Positions 58,101-64,000 of a stretch of DNA of 64,000 bases are shown here, in pieces. The notes beneath the pieces were generated by a model. That model did not search any database, was not told the origin of the DNA, and saw nothing but the letters and a program-made list of their open reading frames with translations. The number at the start of each line of letters is the position of its first letter. Position 1 is the first letter of the stretch. Both the position numbers and the translations under genes were made by a program. Source of the DNA: Ferruginibacter sp050611725 (GTDB lineage Bacteria; Bacteroidota; Bacteroidia; Chitinophagales; Chitinophagaceae); NCBI RefSeq assembly GCF_050611725.1, contig NZ_JBODJB010000001.1, forward strand, positions 806,001 through 870,000, written 5' to 3'.

Positions 58101-59574
58101 GCCCCTCTCTAAAATCCTTCTTTCTGAATATAGATTGAAGAAAAAACTGCAAGTTAGTTTTTAGCTTATCATCAATAAGCCATTTTTCTTCCAATGTTTT
58201 TTTTGCAAAGGCATGGTATTTCACCAATGCAGAAGTAGCTGTTTTCTGCTTGCTGTTTATATAATGAGCACTGCGAATTGTCAATACTTCCTTCGCAGAT
58301 GTTATTAGCGTAGCCGCTGGCATCGTACGTTGCAAAATGGCTATATCCAAAACTAAATCATACCGTTTCTTCGTATCAAACAACCCTATGTCTTTAGTTG
58401 TATTTGAGCAATGTAAAGTTGAGTTGATAAATTCCGAACTACTAAATACATCGAGTTTAATAGTTGGTAATATAAAACTATCATCCGTCAGGTTGTTATA
58501 ATTTTTAATTACTTCTTTTAAATCTTCCAATGCAATGAAGGCAAATGGAATATCTCTTTCTATAACAGCAATATCCCATTCGGAAGCTAATGCAGATAAT
58601 TTACCATGAGCCAAAGCTTCGATAATCATTCGTTGAAAACGAGCAATAGCAAAAGGGCTTAATGTAAGTGATAGAATTTCTTTTGTGTCGTTTGCAGATA
58701 ATAAAGAATTTGTGTAGTTGTATTTTAAAATCTGTATATAATCAACATTGAATGATGGAAGTACTAAGTTCTTAATCTTGCTTTCAAAATTGTTGGTATT
58801 AAAATCTGAAGTTTTTAATCGAACCGCATTGTACCAGCCCGATAATGAAATTGCCTTATCTCTTTCTGTATCAAGGTACATCTGCTCACTGTTGTTATGT
58901 TGTGAACCATCTACTTCAATTACAATTCCTGATAACTGATTTTCATTTATATATGGAAATTCAATTGAAAAATCTGTTCGTTGCTCTTCAAAGTTTCTTC
59001 TTACTTTTTCCTGTAATGTTTGCTGCGGCATCTTCTCATTTATAATATTGCTTATCTTTCTTTGAGTAGCTAATAACTGAATGATGAATTCACCACCTTG
59101 TCCTATTGCGTCCGGAAATGATTTGAAAAAAAAATCTTCTTCAAACTGACTATCTAATCTTTCCCAACTATGCAAATAATTATTTCGCCCAGAATTACGG
59201 TTAATTCTTGAATCAATTACATGTAGACATCTATAAATTATTTGCGGTAAGTTTTGGTGAATGCCATGCGCCCATTTTATGCCAATTGAATGTTCGGTAT
59301 TGTTCCATTGAATTAAGGAAGAAGCTTCTACCATCATTTCAAGGGCTTTAATATTCAGCCTTGTTGGTAACCCTCGTTGAAGAAGATTGACAAATACGGC
59401 TTGATGATGTAAATATGTTGTAGGGGAAGTTAAAAAATCTGTTTCCGATTGAACATCAAAATGTGACAGCCAATAACATAAGTTAGCTGTATTATTTCGC
59501 TGCTCTGAACCATCTTCAAATGTTTCCAGAAGATGATCGAGTATAAAGCCAGCCTTAAATTGCTTTAAGTGCAT
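55168..59574 (-). CDS. Nuclease-RecQ-type DNA helicase fusion (candidate defence effector)
   Basis: This 1468-residue protein has an N-terminal region (1-180) of unknown fold. A Vsr/DUF559-like PD-(D/E)XK nuclease domain (about 185-265) follows, with Glu205, IVIEVDGSQH (Glu220, Asp222, Gln225, His226), Asp235 and Arg238. A linker (270-475) leads to a RecQ-type SF2 helicase (480 to about 920): motif 0 FRKKDFREGQ, Walker A LLPTGGGKS (508-516), DEAH (614-617) with HCVSEWGHDF and motif VI EAGRAGRDRK. The C-terminal ~550 residues are unassigned, and no clear RQC zinc or HRDC motif is visible. The stop is one base before the next gene's ATG. RecQ helicases alone are about 600 residues; this is a large, specialised protein. 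Confidence 0.82.
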   Translation of the reverse strand: MHLKQFKAGFILDHLLETFEDGSEQRNNTANLCYWLSHFDVQSETDFLTSPTTYLHHQAVFVNLLQRGLPTRLNIKALEMMVEASSLIQWNNTEHSIGIKWAHGIHQNLPQIIYRCLHVIDSRINRNSGRNNYLHSWERLDSQFEEDFFFKSFPDAIGQGGEFIIQLLATQRKISNIINEKMPQQTLQEKVRRNFEEQRTDFSIEFPYINENQLSGIVIEVDGSQHNNSEQMYLDTERDKAISLSGWYNAVRLKTSDFNTNNFESKIKNLVLPSFNVDYIQILKYNYTNSLLSANDTKEILSLTLSPFAIARFQRMIIEALAHGKLSALASEWDIAVIERDIPFAFIALEDLKEVIKNYNNLTDDSFILPTIKLDVFSSSEFINSTLHCSNTTKDIGLFDTKKRYDLVLDIAILQRTMPAATLITSAKEVLTIRSAHYINSKQKTATSALVKYHAFAKKTLEEKWLIDDKLKTNLQFFLQSIFRKKDFREGQLPIIHTSLQCKSVIGLLPTGGGKSLTYQLSALLQPGVCIIIDPIRSLMKDQVDGLNRNFINSCVFINSTQQGEVKRKAMRKMAEGEAQFVFVSPERLQMEEFRNMLQDMFGQHIYFSYCVVDEAHCVSEWGHDFRTAYLRLGENAMRFCKTANLDTLPIFGLTATASYDVLADVQRELSGNDETKRLDEDAIVRSEFTKRDELQFVVEEVTFSTANINTIWDLKKELGGKKQERVKALLEDVPDKLSQMMQNPYSVFDEEEWALDQEKKQSSFQNICIDGYSPNEFYEKAYGALVFCPHTKGNYGVTDKYKIGKDGAPVIREGYFDVLSAQPSIKAGYFMGSSSDDDGTAKLIQEASFQNQDDFIKSKLNLMVATKAFGMGIDKENIRYTIHVNYPGSIESYVQEAGRAGRDRKLALSYILFNDQSTKLQGEDIDHDLEVNMYFHRNSFKGVSKELAVLDELLTEIYFPDRTFEIENIIVQQLDVEVKCNYWERENLKRLYVGFSFTEKLGYFDLNGLYGVNDNTIDPELSQKIFQIIKEHIDAQTLTEPAYLWIQRSDKKIGIEKLIEAKRTGEKFSVTIGFYNNVKERVKTITKWLQKVVHNNFNEATVQKIKAGCTDADAFIEEVENHYLKFTGSKLNFEQLCKQRDITKGNPPGTAYRMFFDLYNGYRDKMDTEKAIYRLSTLGIIDDYTVNFSANTFTLSGVKKTDKQYKDCLKEYLLKYYSEKSTTAKLKGLNAIDEDTTIRKCLHFLVRFVYNEIQKKRQLAIHDMKTACRLGLDRGSIELKNFIDLYFNSKYARSGYSYTNEEGKEINASLPDLTNYGKEDDLKWVWQFIEIVEEDPKAGQIDNIKHLRGACARMLSNQPDSYTLLLLNAFTLYMLEYKNPRFLHEAEGLMQDAFFNISDKEPGINDKKLEKIFDDFVVKLKEKNLELDHYMAKYDFVFDFSSIMIKRLLKPIKLASSTLRSLNQILD

Positions 59575-59832
59575 ATTTTCACATTATTAATGATCTATTT
59601 TCCTGATCCCCAAAATTTTGTCTTAGTCTTGAATATGGTGCTTTATTAACACTTTGCCAATGTCACTATATAGGATCTACTAAGTTTAATGAGATTTAAG
59701 TTAATAATTTAATCATCAATTCGGCGATTTTTTTTATGGTACATCGATTTGGTTATCTAAATATTAGCCATAGAGGGTAAGGGGTTTTATTAAAGAATTA
59801 GATTTTTACTTTTTATAACTTGCTAAAAAGCT
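59575..59832. promoter_or_regulatory. Divergent promoter region between nuclease-helicase operon and zinc-ribbon gene
   Basis: This 258-base AT-rich gap lies between divergent genes and must hold both promoters. I find no perfect TAnnTTTG element or strong hairpin here, nor any copy of the shared 66-bp module. Confidence 0.4.
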
Positions 59833-60882
59833 ATGCAACATCAAAAAAATCGACGGCCGGATGCTTATTATATAGATCGTTACGACAGTAGTACAATTAA
59901 ATTACTCAAAGAAATCGAAGCAAAAAAAGAGCGTTGCCAGGATAAAATTAGTAGTGAATATTTTTCTGCTTACATAGATTTTATCAATACAGGCGTTTTT
60001 CACGCAAGACGAAAAAAACAAACAATTGAAGAATGGATAAGGAAAGATGAAAATGATGATATTTTAATTGAAACAACACCAATCCCTCAAAATATCAAAT
60101 GCAATAAATGTGCGACAGTAATGCGGTTTGAAAGGTTTATATGTATTTATGATAACCCGCCTATTTTATTTGATTTTGTGTGCCACTCAAAATCTTGTAA
60201 AGAAAGAAAGCTTATTTATCCTGATGGACATGAATATTACATTCATAAAACCGAAAAACATTGCAGTGTCTGTAATTCACCCGCTAAAACAACAGTTAAG
60301 AAAACAAAGGAAAAAATATCTTTCATTGAAACCTGCCCTCAGTGCGGTATTATTTCAACGGAACATTACGATATTAACGAAGATCCGATTGATGAAAATA
60401 ACCGGAAAAAATATTGCACTGATTTTATTAATCAGAATACTTTCTGGGAAGATTTACAAAAACTTGGGGAAGTATTTATGATAATTGAGGAGGAAAGAAA
60501 AAATAAAGATAAAAAGGAAAAAATTGGATTAAATGATATTAACATACTTACTGTACATCAACTCGAACAAAAACTCTCTACATTATTTAATAGTCTGGGC
60601 TATCAGAAATTTCGGTTGGGGACTCCTTCGTTAGGTAAATATTTAACAATAACCTTTACAACATTAGATTCTACAATAAGGACTGAACGAGAGAGTACGA
60701 AGATGCTTCTAAAGCAACTTGTTGCTTGCTTACTGCCAACTAATTGGAGGGTAATTAATAAAGAAATTACCTATAGGTTAGGCATTCTTACTGGAATTTT
60801 AAAAGCCTATGAAACAGATGAGGATTTAAAAAAGATCGCATTACAGATTTTAAAGGAGAAACTTAATCAGGTTAAAAATTAG
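59833..60882 (+). CDS. Hypothetical zinc-ribbon protein
   Basis: This 349-residue cytoplasmic protein contains two probable zinc ribbons. The first uses Cys90-x-x-Cys93 and Cys117-x4-Cys122, the second Cys144-x-x-Cys147 and Cys168-x-x-Cys171. The N terminus (1-85) is helical and basic; the C-terminal half (about 200-349) is helical with KLSTLFNSLGYQKFR and LTITFTTLDSTIRTERES. No known family is recognised. It is divergent from the nuclease-helicase operon and may be a nucleic-acid-binding partner or regulator of that operon, though this is inference only. Confidence 0.6.
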   Translation: MQHQKNRRPDAYYIDRYDSSTIKLLKEIEAKKERCQDKISSEYFSAYIDFINTGVFHARRKKQTIEEWIRKDENDDILIETTPIPQNIKCNKCATVMRFERFICIYDNPPILFDFVCHSKSCKERKLIYPDGHEYYIHKTEKHCSVCNSPAKTTVKKTKEKISFIETCPQCGIISTEHYDINEDPIDENNRKKYCTDFINQNTFWEDLQKLGEVFMIIEEERKNKDKKEKIGLNDINILTVHQLEQKLSTLFNSLGYQKFRLGTPSLGKYLTITFTTLDSTIRTERESTKMLLKQLVACLLPTNWRVINKEITYRLGILTGILKAYETDEDLKKIALQILKEKLNQVKN

Positions 60883-60918
60883 AGATAATAACTATGTAAT
60901 AATCAATCAAATAATGTG

Positions 60919-60953
60919 TTTTGCGGAGATTATATGCGTTATTCTCCGCAAAA
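60919..60953 (+). promoter_or_regulatory. Inverted-repeat operator 1 upstream of fic
   Basis: Eleven-bp perfect arms TTTTGCGGAGA and TCTCCGCAAAA separated by 13 bases. The GCGGAGA core is a variant of GCGGTGA in operator 2. This is a plausible binding site for the winged-helix C terminus of the Fic protein. Confidence 0.65.
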
Positions 60954-60964
60954 TATTGATAAAA

Positions 60965-60995
60965 ATGCGGTGAATAATGCCTAAATTCACCGCAT
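60965..60995 (+). promoter_or_regulatory. Inverted-repeat operator 2 abutting the fic start codon
   Basis: Eleven-bp perfect arms ATGCGGTGAAT and ATTCACCGCAT separated by 9 bases, ending one base before the ATG. As RNA it would form a stem overlapping the ribosome entry zone, so it could act on DNA or on translation. Confidence 0.68.
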
Positions 60996-60996
60996 A

Positions 60997-62097
60997 ATGT
61001 ATATCCATCAATTAAATAACTGGCCGGAATTTACTTGGGACCAAGCTAAAATAGCCGATTTATTGGCGTCTATTCGCTATAAACAAGGTAAGTTATTGGG
61101 TAGAATGGAAAGTTTGGGATTTGCCCTTCAGGCAGAAGCAACTCTTAAAACATTAACTCTTGATGTTATAAAATCCAGTGAAATAGAAGGAGAGCTTTTG
61201 AATGTGGATCAAGTGAGATCGTCTATTGCCAGGCGTTTAGGAATGGATATAGCGGGATTGATTCCTGCAGATAGAAATGTTGAAGGAGTTGTAGAAATGA
61301 TGTTGGATGCAACGCAAAACTATTTACTACCTCTTACGGACCAACGATTATTTGGTTGGCATGCATCGTTGTTTCCTACTGGTTATAGTGGTATGTATAA
61401 AATTATTGTTGGCAATTGGAGAGATAATACAAAGAATGACCCTATGCAAGTAGTTTCAGGACCGATGGGTAGAGAAAAAATTCATTATGAGGCTCCTGGA
61501 TCTGAACTGCTGCAACATGAAATGAAACAATTCTTTGAGTGGTTTAATAATAACAATACAATAGACGCTGTAATAAAAGCCGCAATTGCTCATTTATGGT
61601 TTGTTACTATTCACCCATTTGGTGATGGCAATGGAAGAATCGCCAGAGCTATTGCAGATATGCAATTAGCCAGAACTGACAATACATCTCAGCGTTTTTA
61701 CAGCATGAGTGCCCAAATAAGAAAGGAGCGTAATGCATATTATGATATTTTAGAAAGTACACAAAAAGGCTCATTAGATATAACGGAGTGGATTTATTGG
61801 TTTCTTGGATGTTTAGATAGAGCGATAGACGCTACAACAGAGAATCTCTCAACTATTTTGCAAAAGGCAAAATTTTGGGATAAGTATGCGTCTACCCCTT
61901 TAAATCCTCGTCAGATTTTAATGCTCAATAAATTATTAGATGGCTTTAATGGTAAACTGAATACATCTAAATGGGCAAAAATTGCTAAAACATCTCAGGA
62001 TACTGCACTGAGAGATATTCAGGATTTAATGGAGAAAGGGATATTGATCAAAGAAGAGGGAGGAGGAAGAAGTACAAGTTACAAATTGCCAGGTTAA
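60997..62097 (+). CDS. Fic-domain protein (DUF4172-Fic-wHTH)
   Basis: This 366-residue protein has a DUF4172 N-terminal domain (about 1-85) and a Fic domain (about 90-250). The catalytic motif is HPFGDGNGR with His206, and a class II inhibitory helix S60-S-E-I-E64-G sits before the fold. A C-terminal winged-helix domain (about 300-366; LNPRQILMLNKLLDG and DTALRDIQDLMEKGILI) ends the protein. Fic enzymes transfer AMP to Tyr/Thr/Ser of target proteins; the inhibitory helix keeps them off until released. The wHTH and two inverted repeats directly upstream suggest autoregulation. A link to cell-cycle, stress or defence is possible. Confidence 0.88.
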   Translation: MYIHQLNNWPEFTWDQAKIADLLASIRYKQGKLLGRMESLGFALQAEATLKTLTLDVIKSSEIEGELLNVDQVRSSIARRLGMDIAGLIPADRNVEGVVEMMLDATQNYLLPLTDQRLFGWHASLFPTGYSGMYKIIVGNWRDNTKNDPMQVVSGPMGREKIHYEAPGSELLQHEMKQFFEWFNNNNTIDAVIKAAIAHLWFVTIHPFGDGNGRIARAIADMQLARTDNTSQRFYSMSAQIRKERNAYYDILESTQKGSLDITEWIYWFLGCLDRAIDATTENLSTILQKAKFWDKYASTPLNPRQILMLNKLLDGFNGKLNTSKWAKIAKTSQDTALRDIQDLMEKGILIKEEGGGRSTSYKLPG

Positions 62098-62113
62098 TCC
62101 GGTGCCCCCAAAC

Positions 62114-63070
62114 TTATTTATTGCCACGCGGAGCAGCTTGAATTGGAATTGGAATCTGAACCTGTTTTTGTTGCTTGACAAATGCATTTCCATTGTGATT
62201 ACAAATGATTTTTACTGCCACATTTAAATTTATCATAATTGCGTGGAAGACAGAGAGCACAGACTCTTGTAATTCTTGCGACTCTTCCAAATCACTTATT
62301 TTAAGACCTAAATTCTTTGCATCGATATTATTTATATGCTTAGAATGAGTTTTGAAATTACCATGATTGGATAAATGTTCGGCTATTTTTGAAGCTTTAC
62401 TTCCATCTTCACCTTTAAACATGAAATTGTTCAACCAACTTTCGACCAACTGTCTACCAAAAGTTATTTGATTATTGCATTGAATCAATAATGCAGGACC
62501 ATATTGATTTAGCATAGGAAGCCATGTACTTAACAATTTAGGATTGTCTACAATTTCTTTTTGAGCTTTTTCAAATTGCTCAATGATAGCATGAGCAGGA
62601 ACAGATTGGTATCCGTTAGGCGTCGGTAAAATAAATTGCGGGTCTATCGGCCCTATAAATGAATGCTTGCCCATTAGAATTTCATCAGCAGAACAAGCAA
62701 GCATTGTTCCTGCTGACATAGCCGCCTGAGGAATAATGATTCTAATGTTGTCAAATTTTTGGCGTAAGTATGAAACAATCGCTTCAGTAGCTTCAGCAGA
62801 ACCACCACCAGTATGAAGAATTAAATCTAAATTTTTATTTTTAAGTCCATGTATAGCCTCCATAAATCCTTGTAAATCTTCGTCAATAATGGATACTAAA
62901 TTTGGAGGGGCATCACCAGAAGTCCACTTAGAAGCATATACTATAACATCTCTACCTGTTAATGCGCATAATTGTTGTAAATACTTTTGACGAACCTTAT
63001 CAAATGGATTAGCAATTCCAGCCCTTTGTTCGGCTTGGACTTCATTTAAAATTTGTCCCCAAGTTGGCAT
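62114..63070 (-). CDS. ClpP/SppA-fold serine protease of the SDH family
   Basis: This 318-residue protein of the serine dehydrogenase proteinase (SDH_sah, PF01972-like) family has the oxyanion-hole segment LILHTGGGSAEA (about 84-94), the nucleophile Ser119 in QAAMSAGTMLACSADEI and IGPIDPQF (139-146) just after. No signal peptide is seen, so it works in the cytoplasm or at the membrane. The family degrades or senses membrane-associated or stress-damaged proteins and is found in archaeal and bacterial islands. It converges with fic and is followed upstream by a small ORFan. Confidence 0.8.
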   Translation of the reverse strand: MPTWGQILNEVQAEQRAGIANPFDKVRQKYLQQLCALTGRDVIVYASKWTSGDAPPNLVSIIDEDLQGFMEAIHGLKNKNLDLILHTGGGSAEATEAIVSYLRQKFDNIRIIIPQAAMSAGTMLACSADEILMGKHSFIGPIDPQFILPTPNGYQSVPAHAIIEQFEKAQKEIVDNPKLLSTWLPMLNQYGPALLIQCNNQITFGRQLVESWLNNFMFKGEDGSKASKIAEHLSNHGNFKTHSKHINNIDAKNLGLKISDLEESQELQESVLSVFHAIMINLNVAVKIICNHNGNAFVKQQKQVQIPIPIQAAPRGNK

Positions 63071-63117
63071 ACTACTAATTTAAGTGGTTATTATTAAGAA
63101 GAGTTATAGCAAACAAG

Positions 63118-63324
63118 TTAGCCTACATGATTTGAGGTTGTAATTACTGGAGGTTGGTTTAGAATAGCAATGTATTCTTCATAACTTTCTATAGATATTT
63201 TATTCTCATTAAAGTTTTCCATTGTTTGTGATAATTCTGGATAAAGCTCATTGCCTAACTTATTAAAATCGTCAAATATTTTTTTGAAATCTTGAGGTTG
63301 AAGAATTTCATTTTCTTGATGCAT
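63118..63324 (-). CDS. Small hypothetical acidic protein
   Basis: This 68-residue acidic protein (MHQENEILQPQDFKKIFDDF...) is helical, with no transmembrane or catalytic motif and no family I recognise. It lies 47 bases upstream of the serine-protease gene on the same strand, so it is probably co-transcribed and could be a substrate, inhibitor or adaptor of the protease. Coding status rests on length, position and reasonable composition. Confidence 0.5.
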   Translation of the reverse strand: MHQENEILQPQDFKKIFDDFNKLGNELYPELSQTMENFNENKISIESYEEYIAILNQPPVITTSNHVG

Positions 63325-63835
63325 TTCTAAATTTTTATAGTTTATAATGACTCAAATGCCGGTTAAAATTTTGATAATGGGTACTATTGATTTTGGGGAA
63401 ATTCTGGCATTTCACAGATATTGGCGCAGAAACAATGCCAATATAAAATCATTTTTTCATTTATTCGACTTTTTATCCTACAAATGCAAAGCTACGTGAC
63501 TTTTAGATAAAAAGTAAGTTAATTCCCCGTCATTCTGGTTACAAATAAAGAACAAATGCTCGGCTAAAACAATAGGTAAATCAAGCTAATTAACATAAAT
63601 GCAGCGTTGTTAATAAAAGTAGTTGATTCATTTAGCAAGAGTTATATGAAAAATTCATTGTTTATCGAGTTAACAGGTTTTTACTTGAGTCTTTAATTTT
63701 GTGAGTATCAACAATGTTTAAGGCATATTGCCGGGATGTGTTGAGGGATATTGAAGCAGTTTGTAAAGTGGTAGATTTCTTGTCTCAAAGTATATTTTGT
63801 GTAAATCAGTCAAATTTTTATTACGAATAATGTTA
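63325..63835. other. Intergenic stretch of the island
   Basis: This 511-base AT-rich gap shows no ORF with convincing features, no repeat and no clear -7 element. A short hairpin-like string (GGCATTTCACAGATATTGGC area, 63400-63440) is weak. Confidence 0.3.
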
Positions 63836-64000
63836 TTATTCATTATTCATCCCATTAATAAATGTTTCTACAAAATCTATAATACGCTTTAAAATTCTAT
63901 CTCCTAATTTCTTACGTTGTAATAGCCCTGGCTTTTCTCCTTCTATAAGATCCAATACCTCATCTCTTAATGGTTCTCTTTCTGCAAACAGATAGTCTTC
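63836..64000 (-). CDS. C-terminal fragment of an unknown protein (5' part off window)
   Basis: The 54 codons inside the window end with FVETFINGMNNE and TAA. The segment is helical and charged (EPLRDEVLDLIEGEKPGLLQ, KLGDRILKRIIDF), with no recognisable motif. It opens beyond the right edge, so family and role cannot be judged. It is included because the frame is open and the stop position is clear. Confidence 0.55.
   Translation of the reverse strand, partial: EDYLFAEREPLRDEVLDLIEGEKPGLLQRKKLGDRILKRIIDFVETFINGMNNE

Larger units (their letters stand above)
51702..64000. mobile_element. Probable integrative genomic island (right end off window)
   Basis: The region opens with an att-like sequence and a tyrosine recombinase and then carries genes typical of accessory islands: a GNAT protein, an anchored coiled coil, a nuclease-helicase, a zinc-ribbon protein, a Fic protein, a serine protease and ORFans. 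There is no core gene in it. Base composition is not obviously different from the left side. The right end is not inside the window, so length and second att site are unknown. Confidence 0.6.

Overview
The window is chromosomal DNA of a Bacteroidota bacterium, most likely of the family Chitinophagaceae. The inference rests on AT-rich sequence, a RagB/SusD-type protein, a gliding/T9SS C-terminal (CHU_C-type) protein, a T9SS sorting tail on an ice-binding-like adhesin, and promoters whose -7 element follows the Bacteroidota TAnnTTTG pattern. Several genes start with TTG.

Bases 1-31 kb are ordinary core and accessory genes: a partial RlmD-type rRNA methyltransferase, a secreted redox/foldase cluster (TlpA-like, parvulin, MORN-repeat), metF, lptB, GH3, fabG, a carbonic anhydrase-SulP pair with a second carbonic anhydrase nearby, an enoyl-CoA hydratase-like gene, rho, a D-lactate dehydrogenase-like gene, a ClC channel, asnS, a surface PKD/SprB-repeat protein, and a run of small or envelope genes.

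Bases 30.8-49.5 kb form one coherent block. Eight transcription units carry the same 66-bp promoter module: boxes GTGTGAAT, TGTAACT and TGTAACA at offsets 0, +10 and +31, then a non-canonical -7 element CATCTTTG with its TTT at +62. The spacing is identical in all eight, one of them on the minus strand. The units encode an M48 protease; an AraC-type regulator with a hybrid histidine kinase and a receiver-only response regulator; a DUF4382 lipoprotein; an eRF1-like small protein with an AI-2E-type permease and a porin; Thivi_2564, OmpA and CsbD proteins; an ice-binding-like adhesin; an lmo0937/YtxH/holin-like/porin operon; and a DUF4468-like protein. The box geometry is that of AraC-family activators, so I read this as an envelope/general-stress regulon that includes its own likely regulators. 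The mlaEFD lipid-transport operon sits inside the block.

From about 51.7 kb to the right edge lies a probable integrative island. It starts with a 23-bp att-like sequence and a tyrosine recombinase. It then carries a three-gene operon (nuclease-RecQ-type helicase fusion, C-tail-anchored coiled-coil protein, GNAT protein with an extra domain), a divergent zinc-ribbon protein, a Fic protein behind two inverted-repeat operators, a ClpP/SppA-like serine protease and small ORFans. The helicase operon looks like a candidate anti-phage or genome-defence system that I cannot assign to a named type. No tRNA, rRNA or CRISPR array was found.
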